Assembly: GCA_963702035.1 (NCBI GenBank)
Contig: OY969700.1
Location: forward strand, 1 to 64,000
Origin: VRUE01 sp963702035
Lineage (GTDB): Bacteria > Actinomycetota > Thermoleophilia > Solirubrobacterales > 70-9
DNA: 64,000 bases
Reading direction: 5' to 3'
The notes under the pieces are model-generated. The model had not been told where the DNA came from, did no database searches, and worked only from the letters and a program-made list of their open reading frames with translations. The translations under genes and the position numbers were made by a program. How positions within the stretch are numbered: position 1 is the first letter of the stretch; every line of letters begins with the position of its first letter. This document shows positions 51,328 to 60,016 of the stretch, one piece after another.

Positions 51328-51789
51328 ATGAAGACCGCCGCCGAGATCATGGACACTTCAGTGCCGAGCGTTTCTCCCGACGCCGACGCCCGCAGCGCGA
51401 TCGAGCTGCTGGCCAAGACCGACAAGGGGGCGATCCCGGTTGTCGACGAGGAGCGCAAGGTGGTCGGCATCGTCAGCGAGTCCGACCTGATCCTCAGCGA
51501 AGAGGAGTCCGACCTCCACCTGCCGCACTACCTCAACATCATGGGGGGCATCGTCTTCGTCGGCTCGATGAAGGGCTTTGAGAAGCGCCTCGACAAGGCG
51601 TTCGCGACCAAAGTCTCGGAGCTGATGACCGCCGACCCGGTCGTCGTCAACGACTACGCGGGCGCCGAGACGGTGGCACGGAGGATCGCCGACGAGCACC
51701 ACAACCACCTTCCCGTGGTCGACGAGGAGGGTCGCTTTGTCGGAATGGTCACGCGGGCCGACGCGCTAGCCGCGCTCGTCGAGGACTAG
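51328..51789 (+). CDS. Two-CBS-domain protein
   Basis: 153 residues from ATG 51328 (MKTAAEIMDTSVPSVSPDAD). Two CBS motifs flank an insert (PVVDEERKVVGIVSESDLI; LPVVDEEGRFVGMVTRADAL), a fold that binds adenine nucleotides. A longer reading from ATG 51271 adds MARTSRTTLDLASRITSPR, whose style recalls an antitoxin N-terminus and whose start lies in the palindrome. Adjacent to alr. Confidence 0.8.
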   Translation: MKTAAEIMDTSVPSVSPDADARSAIELLAKTDKGAIPVVDEERKVVGIVSESDLILSEEESDLHLPHYLNIMGGIVFVGSMKGFEKRLDKAFATKVSELMTADPVVVNDYAGAETVARRIADEHHNHLPVVDEEGRFVGMVTRADALAALVED

Positions 51790-51792
51790 AGA

Positions 51793-52896
51793 GTGCGGGC
51801 GGTCGCCCGGATCGACCTCGGTGCGGTGCGGCAGAACTGCGCCCGGCTGAAGGCTGAGCTGGGGGAGGCGGAGCTCTGCGCGGTGGTCAAGGCCGATGGC
51901 TACGGGCACGGTGACGAGGCCTGCGCCGAGGCCGCTCTGGCCGGCGGCGCGACGCGGTTGGCGGTGGCGACCGCCGGGGAGGCCGAGCGCCTCGGTCGCC
52001 GCCTCGCCCACGTATCGCTGCTGACGATGGGTGCCTTGGCGCCCGAGGAGCTCGACACGGCGCTCGAGGCGGGGTCCGAGGTGGCTGTCTGGCGTCGCGG
52101 CTTCCTCGAGCTCGTCGCGGCGCGGGCCCGCGCCCACGGGCGCCCGGCTCGGGTGCACGTCAAGTACGACAGCGGCATGGGCCGGCTCGGCAACCCCGAC
52201 CCGGAGGCGGTGCTCGATCTCCTCCGCGCCTGCGCCGAGAGCGCCGATCTGGAGCCCGCCGGCGTCTGGACCCATTTCGCCACCGCCGACGAACCGGAGT
52301 CGAGCTTCTTCGAGGAGCAGCTCGACCGTTTCGCTCCGTTGGCCGAGGCGGCGAAGAGCGAGTTCCCGGCGGTCGTCGTCCATGCCGCCAACAGCGCCGC
52401 GGTCTTCCGCGAGCGCCGCTCGCACTTCGACATGGCGCGCTGCGGTGTGGCCGTCTACGGCCTCGACCCCTTCCAGGGCGACCCGGCCGAGCGGGAGCTG
52501 CACCCGGCGCTCTCGCTGCGCTCGTACGTAGCTGACGTCAAGCCCTTCCAGGCCGGCGACAGTGCGGGCTACGGGCAGACCTGGCGGGCCGAGCGAGATA
52601 CCTGCGTCGGCGTCTTGCCGCTGGGCTATGGGGACGGTGTCCGCCGCGGGCTCTCCAACAACGCCGAGGTGCTGATCGGCGGCCGTCGCTTCCCCCTGGT
52701 CGGCGCGGTCTCGATGGACAACGTGACCGTCAACCTCGGCCCCGAGACCGATATCGAGCCCGGCGCCGAGGCGGTGCTGATCGGCTCGCAGGGCGGCGAG
52801 ACGATCCTTGCCGAGGACATGGCCAGGCGACTGGGCACGATCAACTACGAGGTCACCTGTGGGATCTCAGCCCGTGTGCCCAGGGTGCGGGCTTGA
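51793..52896 (+). CDS. alr: Alanine racemase
   Basis: PLP enzyme supplying D-alanine for peptidoglycan, 367 residues from GTG 51793. PLP lysine in ELCAVVKADGYGHGDE and the C-terminal tyrosine region (DSAGYGQTWRAERDTCVG, GYGDGVRRGLSNNAEV). Four bp from the CBS gene, and the next gene overlaps it. Confidence 0.95.
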   Translation: MRAVARIDLGAVRQNCARLKAELGEAELCAVVKADGYGHGDEACAEAALAGGATRLAVATAGEAERLGRRLAHVSLLTMGALAPEELDTALEAGSEVAVWRRGFLELVAARARAHGRPARVHVKYDSGMGRLGNPDPEAVLDLLRACAESADLEPAGVWTHFATADEPESSFFEEQLDRFAPLAEAAKSEFPAVVVHAANSAAVFRERRSHFDMARCGVAVYGLDPFQGDPAERELHPALSLRSYVADVKPFQAGDSAGYGQTWRAERDTCVGVLPLGYGDGVRRGLSNNAEVLIGGRRFPLVGAVSMDNVTVNLGPETDIEPGAEAVLIGSQGGETILAEDMARRLGTINYEVTCGISARVPRVRA

Positions 52897-54317
52897 GCCT
52901 CGCCGGAAATCTCGAGGCCGCTTCACTCGTCGGCCTGGCCCGGCGGGCACTTAGGGACGGGGGGGCGGAGGTCTGGATCGCCGGGGGCGCCGTGCGCGAC
53001 GCGGCCCTGGGTCGTGAGGTAGCCGACCTCGACCTCGCCGTCGCCGGCGATGCCGAGCAAGCGGCAAAGGCGGTTGCGCGCGAGGGCGATGGGCACGCCT
53101 TTGAGCTCTCGGCCGAGTTCGCGACCTGGCGGGTCGCTGCCCGCGATCAGAGCTGGCAGGTGGACGCGACGGCGCTGCGCGGCGAGACGATCGAGGTCGA
53201 TCTGGCAATGCGCGACTTCACCTTGGGCGCGGTCGCTGTGCCGCTTTCCGGAGGGGAGCCGATCGACCCTTACGATGGCCTCGCCGACCTGGAGCGACGT
53301 CTGCTGCGCGTCGTTACCGAGGAGAGCTTCCGGTCCGATCCGCTGCGCCTGCTGCGCGCCGCCCGCCTCGCCGCCGACCTCGGCCTCACGGTCGATCCCG
53401 GCACGGTTGCCCTGGCCCGCTCTGAGGCGGCGCTCGCCGCCGGGGCGGCCGGCGAGCGGCAACTGGCGGAGCTGCGGCGGACGATCGGCGGCCCCGACCC
53501 GATGCGCGGCATGGCGCTGCTCGACGAGCTCGGCCTCACGGCGGTCGTCCTACCCGAGCTGGAGGCGCTGCGCGGGGTCGAACAGGGGCCGAATCACCAT
53601 CTCGACGTGCACGGCCACACGCTGGCCGTGCTCGAGCAGACGCTCGAGGTCGAGTCCGACCTCGAGCGGTTCGCCGGCGAGCGCGCGGCCGAGACCCGCG
53701 ACCTGCTCGACGAGCCGCTCGCCGACGAGATGAGCCGCGGCACCGCGCTTCGCTTCGGCGCGCTGCTGCACGACATCGGCAAGCCGGCGACCAGGGGCGA
53801 GCGCGACGGCTTCGTGACCTTCATCGGCCACGACAGCGTCGGGGTCGAGATCGTCGCCGGGATCGGTCGGCGACTGCGGGCCAGCAGCAGGCTCACCCGC
53901 CACCTGCAGGGATTGACGCTGCACCACCTGCGCCTCGGCTTCATGGTCCACGAGGCGCCGCTGCCGCCGCGGCGCGTCCACGAGTACCTGCGGGCGACCG
54001 AGCCCGTTGCCGCGGATGTCACCCTGCTCACCGTCGCGGACCGGCTCTCGGCCCGAGGCAGCGGCCCCTTCGCCACCGAGGAGGCGATCGAGGCGCATCT
54101 CTCCCTGGTTCGGCAGATGCTGGCCGCGGCGCTGGACTGGCACCGGCAGGGCCCGCCCGAGCCGCTCCTGCGTGGCGACGAGCTGGCCGCCGAGCTCGGC
54201 ATCGCGCCCGGGCCCGAGCTGGGCGAGCTGCTGGCCGAGATCGAGGCGGCGCAGTATGCGGGCGAGTTGGGCACGCGCGCGGAGGCGCTCGACCGCGCCC
54301 GCCGGGTGCGCGGTTAG
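52893..54317 (+). CDS. tRNA nucleotidyltransferase/poly(A) polymerase family with HD domain
   Basis: 474 residues from TTG 52893. Class-II nucleotidyltransferase motif (WIAGGAVRDAALGREVADLD, LDLAV), the RNA-binding LLRAARLAADLGLTVDP, and an HD domain (HDIGKPATRGERDG, FIGHDSVG). Probable CCA-adding enzyme; A-adding activity alone cannot be excluded. Confidence 0.88.
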   Translation: MSLAGNLEAASLVGLARRALRDGGAEVWIAGGAVRDAALGREVADLDLAVAGDAEQAAKAVAREGDGHAFELSAEFATWRVAARDQSWQVDATALRGETIEVDLAMRDFTLGAVAVPLSGGEPIDPYDGLADLERRLLRVVTEESFRSDPLRLLRAARLAADLGLTVDPGTVALARSEAALAAGAAGERQLAELRRTIGGPDPMRGMALLDELGLTAVVLPELEALRGVEQGPNHHLDVHGHTLAVLEQTLEVESDLERFAGERAAETRDLLDEPLADEMSRGTALRFGALLHDIGKPATRGERDGFVTFIGHDSVGVEIVAGIGRRLRASSRLTRHLQGLTLHHLRLGFMVHEAPLPPRRVHEYLRATEPVAADVTLLTVADRLSARGSGPFATEEAIEAHLSLVRQMLAAALDWHRQGPPEPLLRGDELAAELGIAPGPELGELLAEIEAAQYAGELGTRAEALDRARRVRG

Positions 54318-54344
54318 CCGACCGTCAGGTACGCTGCTCGCCGC

Positions 54345-54563
54345 ATGGGCAAAGAGGAGAAGATCGAGATGGAGGGCGAGATCACCGAGGCCCTCCCCAA
54401 CACGATGTTCCGGGTCAAACTCGACAACGACCACGAGGTCCTCGGACACATCTCGGGCAAGATGCGCCGCCACTACATCCGCATCCTCCCCGGCGATCGG
54501 GTAAAGATCGAGCTGTCCCCTTACGACCTCGATCGAGGTCGTATCACGTACAGATACAAATAA
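54345..54563 (+). CDS. infA: Translation initiation factor IF-1
   Basis: 72 residues, S1-type OB fold: IEMEGEITEALPNTMFRVKL ... HISGKMRRHYIRILPGDRVK. TACGCT at 54330-54335, 9 nt before the ATG, suggests leaderless expression. Not in the usual ribosomal protein cluster. Confidence 0.97.
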   Translation: MGKEEKIEMEGEITEALPNTMFRVKLDNDHEVLGHISGKMRRHYIRILPGDRVKIELSPYDLDRGRITYRYK

Positions 54564-54576
54564 GCGTCCCTGGGCG

Positions 54577-55383
54577 TCAGGCGGCGGTGCGGCGCATCTC
54601 GCGCAGGGCGAGGGCGCCGAGCACGGCGAGCAGGCCCGCCAGGGCGAGCAGGCCCGGCCAGGTTTCGGCCCAGGTGACTTCGCCGACGAAGCCCTGCCGC
54701 GCCGCTTCGACCACCTGGGTGACCGGGTTGACGCGGGCCACGTCGGCGAGCCAGCCCTGCAGCAGGGCCAGCGGCGCGTAGGCGGTCGTGGTCAGGATCA
54801 AGGCCATCATTCCCGCCTGCATCAGCGGCGCCGCCGACTGGCTCTTGAAGTGCAGCGCCAGCATCGATCCCCAGCAGGCGGCGACCGCCGCCATCGCGGC
54901 GACCATGAAATAGGTGACGAGGAGCCCGTCGATGCCGGGCCAGCCGGCGCCGAGCAGCAGCGCGATCGTCAGCACGAAGGTGGCTGGGATCAGCGAGCGG
55001 GCGCTGGCGGCGAGCACGGTGCCGGCGAGCAGGACCCAGCGTGGGGCGGGGGAGACGAGTAGCCGGTCGAGCCATCCCTGCTCGATGTCGCGGGCGAGGT
55101 TGACGCCGGCCGCCGCGCCGGTGAAGCCGGCTCCCTGCAACATGCTGATCGGGACGATGAAGCTCTCATAGGAGCCGGTGGTGAAGCCCCGCAGCTGGGT
55201 CAGCGCGCCGAAGACGCCGTTGAGGCCGAGGAAGAAGATCGTCGGTGCCAGCACACCGGGGATCGCCGCCCCGGGAACGCGCAGCAGCTCGTTCTTCGCC
55301 CGTGCCATCAGCGCGCCGATCGTCGCCAGGTTGGTGCGCCAGGCCGGGATCGCCTGCGTTGCCGGGATCGCCGCCGCCTCCAT
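54577..55383 (-). CDS. ABC-2 type export permease, second subunit
   Basis: 268 residues with about six helices, ABC-2 family (FITKGSYES-like FTTGSYESFIVPISMLQGAG, AAGVNLARDIEQGWLDRLLV). Start overlaps the stop of the other permease gene, and both follow the ATPase gene. Typical three-gene exporter, possibly drug efflux (DrrABC-like). Confidence 0.88.
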   Translation of the reverse strand: MEAAAIPATQAIPAWRTNLATIGALMARAKNELLRVPGAAIPGVLAPTIFFLGLNGVFGALTQLRGFTTGSYESFIVPISMLQGAGFTGAAAGVNLARDIEQGWLDRLLVSPAPRWVLLAGTVLAASARSLIPATFVLTIALLLGAGWPGIDGLLVTYFMVAAMAAVAACWGSMLALHFKSQSAAPLMQAGMMALILTTTAYAPLALLQGWLADVARVNPVTQVVEAARQGFVGEVTWAETWPGLLALAGLLAVLGALALREMRRTAA

Positions 55384-56168
55384 CAGCCGACCCGCAAGCG
55401 GTGGCGCAGGGCCCGCGCGCTGAGCACGAGGCCGAGGACGACGATGCCGACGATCGCCGCCAGGGCGGCGGCCGTGTCGGAGGCATCGATGCCGGAGATG
55501 ATCGGCTCGCGGACCCCTTCGACGACGAAGCTGAGCGGGTTGTATTCGGCGATCGTCCGCGCCGGCTGGATCATCAGTTCGACCGGGAAGAAGGCCGAGG
55601 AGAGGAAGAGGACGACGAGGACCAGCGGGAAGAGGCCCTGGACGACGCTGGCGCTGCCGGTGCGCAGGGCGATTGCCGCGCCGATCCCGCCGACCGCCAT
55701 CGCCGTCGCCGTGACCAGGGCGATCGCCAGCAGCGCTCCCGGCACGCCGCCTTCGATGTGGGCGCCGAAGACGAGCCCGATCGCGAGGAACCAGAGCGCC
55801 GCAAAAAAACCAAGCACCGCGGTTCCGGCGAGGCGGCCGAGGACGATCGTGAAGCGGGAGATCGGCGCCGTGAAGAGGCGATCGGTGAAGCCCATCTCGA
55901 TATCGACCGCGAGCGCGATCCCACCGCTGTTGCCGGCGAGCATCAGCGATTGCATCATCGCCCCGGCGAGCATGAACTGGAGGAAGCTCTGTACAGGCGG
56001 GAAGCCGGGAAGGTTGATCGCGCCGCCGGCGCCGCCCGTCTGGATCGCCAGCAGGATCGTCGGGAAGACGACGATCGGCGCCATCAGCTGCGGCCGGCGG
56101 AAGGTCTGGCGGACCGAGCGCATGCCGAGAGCCCTCACGACCCGCAGGTTCGTCGCCAGGCCGCTCAC
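55383..56168 (-). CDS. ABC-2 type export permease, first subunit
   Basis: 261 residues, ABC-2 membrane family (FLQFMLAGAMMQSLMLAGNS, GIALAVDIEMGFTDRLFTAP). Its start overlaps the ATPase stop by 4 bp and its stop overlaps the next permease start. Confidence 0.88.
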   Translation of the reverse strand: MSGLATNLRVVRALGMRSVRQTFRRPQLMAPIVVFPTILLAIQTGGAGGAINLPGFPPVQSFLQFMLAGAMMQSLMLAGNSGGIALAVDIEMGFTDRLFTAPISRFTIVLGRLAGTAVLGFFAALWFLAIGLVFGAHIEGGVPGALLAIALVTATAMAVGGIGAAIALRTGSASVVQGLFPLVLVVLFLSSAFFPVELMIQPARTIAEYNPLSFVVEGVREPIISGIDASDTAAALAAIVGIVVLGLVLSARALRHRLRVG

Positions 56169-57142
56169 GCTTTCACGGCCTCCTCCTCGCCGCTCTCCTC
56201 CCCCTCGTGCTCGAGGTGGTAGCCGGTCTTGGCGACGAAGACGTCGTCGAGGCTGGGCCGGACCAGCTCCAGCGAGCCGACCTCGATACCCGCTTCGTCC
56301 AGCGCCCGCACGACGCGTGGGATGTCGCCCGCACCATGCTCGACCTCGACCAGGACCGTCCTGCCGTCGACCGGCGGCAGCAGCGGGCCGATGCGGGCGC
56401 AGATCTCCTCCGCCTCGGCGATCGAGCCCTCCTCGAGCTGCAGGCGGATGTGGGGGTGGCCGATTTCGGCTTTCAGCGAGGCCGGGGTCCCCTCGGCGAC
56501 GATCTTGCCGCTGTCGATGATCCCGACGTTGTCGGCGAGCTGGTCGGCCTCCTCCAGGTACTGGGTGGTGAGAAAGACCGTGGTTCCATCGTCGTTGAGC
56601 GCGCGCACCTCCTCCCAGATCGTTTTACGGCTGACTGGATCTAGACCCGTGGTCGGCTCGTCGAGGAAAAGCACACGCGGCTCGTGGACCAGCGCCGCGG
56701 CGAGGTCGAGGCGCCGCTGCATCCCCCCCGAGTAGGTGCCGACCCGCCGGTCGGCGGCGGCGACGAGGTCGACCCGCTCGAGCAGGTCGTCGGCGCGCCG
56801 CCTGCCCTCACCGCCCGGCAGGCCCTGGAGCGTCGCCTGTAGGCGGATCAGCTCGCGGCCGGTCATCAGCGGGTCGAGTGCCGCTTCCTGCAGCGCGACG
56901 CCGATCGAGGCGCGCACCCGGCGCGCCTCGGAGACGACGTCGTGGCCGGCCACGGTCGCCCGCCCGCCGGTCGGAAGGAGCAGCGTCGTCAGCATCCTCA
57001 CCGTCGTCGTCTTGCCGGCCCCGTTGGGGCCGAGGAAGCCGTAGATCTCGCCCTCGCCGACCTCCAGGTCGATGCCCTGGACGGCGAGCACCTCGCCGAA
57101 GGCGCGCTCCAGCCCCTCGACCGCGATCGCAGTCGACGCCAT
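56165..57142 (-). CDS. ABC export ATPase (DrrA-like)
   Basis: 325 residues from ATG 57142. Walker A YGFLGPNGAGKTTTVRML, signature TYSGGMQRRLDLAAALV, Walker B RVLFLDEPTTGLD, and a DrrA-type C-terminal domain (SLELVRPSLDDVFVAKTGYH). The open frame continues far upstream antisense to nothing real, so the shorter start is right. Confidence 0.92.
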   Translation of the reverse strand: MASTAIAVEGLERAFGEVLAVQGIDLEVGEGEIYGFLGPNGAGKTTTVRMLTTLLLPTGGRATVAGHDVVSEARRVRASIGVALQEAALDPLMTGRELIRLQATLQGLPGGEGRRRADDLLERVDLVAAADRRVGTYSGGMQRRLDLAAALVHEPRVLFLDEPTTGLDPVSRKTIWEEVRALNDDGTTVFLTTQYLEEADQLADNVGIIDSGKIVAEGTPASLKAEIGHPHIRLQLEEGSIAEAEEICARIGPLLPPVDGRTVLVEVEHGAGDIPRVVRALDEAGIEVGSLELVRPSLDDVFVAKTGYHLEHEGEESGEEEAVKA

Positions 57143-57147
57143 CCTGT

Positions 57148-58521
57148 CTAGGCCTCCGTGGGGGAAGCCGCTGCGAGCGGCGGCAGCGACTCGACCCAGC
57201 GGCGCCCGTTGGCGCGCTCCAGCGCCTCGGCGGCATCGAGTAAGAGCTCGTCTCTGCCCCAGGCGGCCTGAAGTTGTAGCGCCAGCGGCAGGCCCTCGCC
57301 GCTCAGTCCGATCGGCATGCTGATCGAGGGGATCCCGGTCAGGTTGGCGAGGGCGGCGCCGCGCACGTTGGCCTGGTCGGCGGTGTTGGGGCCCGAGGGG
57401 AGCTCGACGATCGGCGCGTCGAGTGGGGGGGCCGGGGCGGGGACCGTCGGCCAGGCGATCGCGTCGACCCCCTCGAAGAGGCTGGCGAGACGGCGGCGCA
57501 TCAGCGTCCGCACCCGGTCGGCCTGGACGGTGGCCGCCGCCGGCAGCATCATCCGGTACTTGAGCGTGCCCCGGGCGATCGGGCTCAGCTCCGGGTCGAG
57601 ATGGTTGAGGCGCTCCGGCGTCACGCCGCCCATGCTCTCCGAGTTGATGATCAGGATCGCGGCGAGGGTCGCCGCTTCGAGGTCCGGCAGCTCGATCTCC
57701 CGCACCTCGCCGCCGGTCTCGGCGCGCAGGGCCTCGATCGCCGCCTCGCAGGCGGCGGCGACCTCGGGCGTGACGTCTTCGGAGACGGGATCGCGGACGA
57801 CGCCGATCCGCAGCCCGGCCGCGTCGCCGCCGGCAAGCTGCTCGCCGTACAGCACCGAGCCGAGCAGCCGGCAGTCGGCGGCGTCGGCGCAGAGGGGCCC
57901 GGAGACGATCAGGGTGGTGGTCGGGGCCATATGGTGCCCCTCCATCGCCGAGCGGCCGAAGGTCGGCTTGAGCCCGGTCAGGCCGCAGTAGGCGGCGGGG
58001 AAGCGGACCGAGCCGAGGCCATCGGCGCCGACCGCGCCGGCGACGAGCCGGCCGGCGACCGACGAGGCCGGCCCGCTGGAAGAGCCCCCTGGGCAGCGCT
58101 CGGTGTCCCACGGGTTTCTCGCCGGACCGTAGAAGGAAACCGCGCCGGTGCTGCCGGCGCCGAGCTCGTGCATGTTGCCGACGCCGACGATCACGGCCCC
58201 GGCGTCGCGGAGGGCGCGGTAGGGCCCCGACTCGCCCGGCGCGGTCGGAGCCAGCAGCTCGGCGGCGCCGAAGCGCTGCGCGCGCCAGGGCAGCGGCCAC
58301 TCGTCCTTGATCACGACCGGTACGCCATGCAATGGCCCGGCGGGCGCGGCGGAGAGCATCTCGCGCGAGCGCTCGGGGAAGGTCTCGACGACGGCGTTGA
58401 GCGCCGGGTTGCGCTCCTCGATCCGGGCAAGCGTGGCGTCCAGCAGTTCGCCGGGGTCCACGTCGCCGGCGGCTATGGCGGCGGCCTGCGCGCGCAGGCC
58501 GAGATCCAGCGGCGCGGTCAC
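57148..58521 (-). CDS. Amidase-signature family hydrolase
   Basis: 457 residues with the Ser-cisSer-Lys triad: Lys in GVPVVIKDEWPL, the Ser in CPGGSSSGPASSVAGRLVAG and GADGLGSVRFPAA. The usual GTDTGGSIRxPA box reads GADGLGSVRFPA, a variant. It lies 5 bp upstream of the ABC exporter genes and overlaps the small gene that precedes it. Confidence 0.88.
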   Translation of the reverse strand: MTAPLDLGLRAQAAAIAAGDVDPGELLDATLARIEERNPALNAVVETFPERSREMLSAAPAGPLHGVPVVIKDEWPLPWRAQRFGAAELLAPTAPGESGPYRALRDAGAVIVGVGNMHELGAGSTGAVSFYGPARNPWDTERCPGGSSSGPASSVAGRLVAGAVGADGLGSVRFPAAYCGLTGLKPTFGRSAMEGHHMAPTTTLIVSGPLCADAADCRLLGSVLYGEQLAGGDAAGLRIGVVRDPVSEDVTPEVAAACEAAIEALRAETGGEVREIELPDLEAATLAAILIINSESMGGVTPERLNHLDPELSPIARGTLKYRMMLPAAATVQADRVRTLMRRRLASLFEGVDAIAWPTVPAPAPPLDAPIVELPSGPNTADQANVRGAALANLTGIPSISMPIGLSGEGLPLALQLQAAWGRDELLLDAAEALERANGRRWVESLPPLAAASPTEA

Positions 58522-58715
58522 TCCGGCGCCTTGGATAGATCGGGGCAGCGCTCATGCTCGACACCCTCGGTGTCCAGAGCGAGCAGCTCGAGGATCGGTG
58601 GCCAGAGGAGTTGGTGGACCGCGCCGATCACGGCAAGGTCGACCTCGTCGGCTTCGATTCCGAGCGAGGCGAGGCCGGCGGGGATGAACTCGTCTGCTGG
58701 CGCCGTGCCCTCCAT
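58518..58715 (-). CDS. Small protein coupled to the amidase, possibly GatC/AtzG-like
   Basis: 65 residues from ATG 58715 (FIPAGLASLGIEADEVDLAV, IGAVHQLLWPPILELLALDT). Its stop overlaps the amidase start by 4 bp. Small helical partners are known for some amidases; a structural comparison would be needed to confirm. Confidence 0.5.
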   Translation of the reverse strand: MEGTAPADEFIPAGLASLGIEADEVDLAVIGAVHQLLWPPILELLALDTEGVEHERCPDLSKAPE

Positions 58716-58853
58716 TACGGCTGGCAACCCTAGACGATTGGCCAACTGGCCAAATCGGCGGGTTGAGCGCGATCGTGCATTCGCGCCGGAGGACCCCGCT
58801 GAGCCGCGGCGAACGACAGAATCCCCTGCCGCAACCCTTGCCGAAGGCCGGGG

Positions 58854-59633
58854 TTGTCGCTTGAGACCTTGTTGAGAGAAGTAGAAAACCGACCCCACCG
58901 CAGCCGCGTTCGCGTCGCGCTGGCCTTCGCCTGCGCACTGGCGCTGCTCGTTGCCGCCGCCTGGCCGGGTGCCGCCGACTCGGCGCCGGCCCGCGTCGTC
59001 GTGCTCGGCAAGACCGATTCGACGCCGCCTCCGTCGTGCCCGGGCAAGATCGTCAACAACGTCGAGGTCGTCCCCTGCCGGGTCGAGGGCCACGTGACCG
59101 GCTTCCAGGCGATCGCCGGCGGCGTGCCCCGCCCTTACGAGGTCCCCTTCGACGGCAAGATCGTCGCCTGGTCGATCACGCTCTCGCGCCCCTCCGACAC
59201 GGAAACCAAAAAGATGACCGACGAGATCGGCTTCTTCAACGAATTCCTCGGCAAGCCCTCGCAGGCGCGGATCGGCGTCCTGCGCCCGGTCGAAGGCTCA
59301 AAGCCGCCCCAGTATGCGCTGGTCCGGCAGAGCCCGCTGCAGATCCTCAACCCCTACTTCGGCAGCACGGTGATCTTCGCCCTCGACCACCCGCTCAGCG
59401 TCCTGCGGGGCCAGGTGGTCGCCCTGACCGTCCCGACCTGGGCACCGATGTTCGCCTTCAACGTCACCGAAGAAAACACCTGGCGCGGCAGCCGCCTACC
59501 CGAACACTGCTCCTCCAAGGAAGACATCCAGGGCGGCCATCCCCAGCAGGGCATCGGCAAGACGAAGACCTACGGCTGCTACTACTCGAACGCGCGTCTC
59601 CTGTATACGGCGACCGTCGTCAAGTCGCCGTAA
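58854..59633 (+). CDS. Secreted protein of unknown function
   Basis: 259 residues from TTG 58854, with a signal-like helix (VRVALAFACALALLVAAAWPG) then a beta-rich domain (VTGFQAIAGGVPRPYEVPFD, NPYFGSTVIFALDHPL) and four Cys in pairs (SCPGK, VVPCR, HCSSK, GCYYS). No family recognised; the pattern looks like an extracytoplasmic domain conserved in related actinobacteria. Confidence 0.65.
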   Translation: MSLETLLREVENRPHRSRVRVALAFACALALLVAAAWPGAADSAPARVVVLGKTDSTPPPSCPGKIVNNVEVVPCRVEGHVTGFQAIAGGVPRPYEVPFDGKIVAWSITLSRPSDTETKKMTDEIGFFNEFLGKPSQARIGVLRPVEGSKPPQYALVRQSPLQILNPYFGSTVIFALDHPLSVLRGQVVALTVPTWAPMFAFNVTEENTWRGSRLPEHCSSKEDIQGGHPQQGIGKTKTYGCYYSNARLLYTATVVKSP

Positions 59634-59647
59634 CCAGACGTGCTCTG

Positions 59648-59722
59648 ATCAAGCAGTTCAAGGACGCAGGGAGGGAAGTGTGCTCTGCACACGACCGACC
59701 GAGGACGCCGAAATGCGCCGGT
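59648..59722 (-). repeat. Dispersed intergenic repeat, copy E (subtype 1)
   Basis: On the minus strand: GACCGGCGCATTTCGGCGTC, CCTCGGTCGGTCGTGTGCAG, AGCACACTTCCCTCCCTGCG, TCCTTGAACTGCTTGA. It matches copies B and C with scattered changes, including compensated changes in the GTGTGCAGAGCACAC hairpin. It overlaps the end of the zinc-ribbon gene. Confidence 0.8.
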
Positions 59723-59985
59723 CAGAGCGCGCTCTGGCGCAAGCCGCAGTACTCGCAGTCGCTGACATCGAGACCGATCAGCTGGTCGCAGCGGCGGCAG
59801 GCGCGCAGGTTCTCCGGGCTGCGGGGGAGGGACGAGGCGGAGGGGGCGAGCGGCAGCACCATCGCCACCGGGACCATCTCCTCGTCGGTCTCGCGGTCAA
59901 CGTAGACCGAGCCGGGCTCGGCGTGGGCGAGGGCCTCGCGGCCGGAGGCCGGCGCCCGCATCCTGTAGAGCTGCTTCGCGTTCAC
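59722..59985 (-). CDS. Small zinc-ribbon protein
   Basis: About 87 residues from GTG 59985 (ATG 59961 is an alternative). An N-terminal acidic part (EPGSVYVDRETDEEMVPVAM) leads to a C-terminal CRRCDQLIGLDVSDCEYCG zinc ribbon. Repeat copy E ends at its stop codon. Confidence 0.6.
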   Translation of the reverse strand: MNAKQLYRMRAPASGREALAHAEPGSVYVDRETDEEMVPVAMVLPLAPSASSLPRSPENLRACRRCDQLIGLDVSDCEYCGLRQSAL

Positions 59986-60016
59986 GGCCGCGAACACTAA
60001 TAGCTTCCCCGGCACG

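Noticed and set aside
57143..58564. Continuous minus-strand frame extending the ABC ATPase to 799 residues
   Set aside because: The extension is an Arg/Pro-rich shadow of the amidase gene in another frame; the ATPase begins at ATG 57142.
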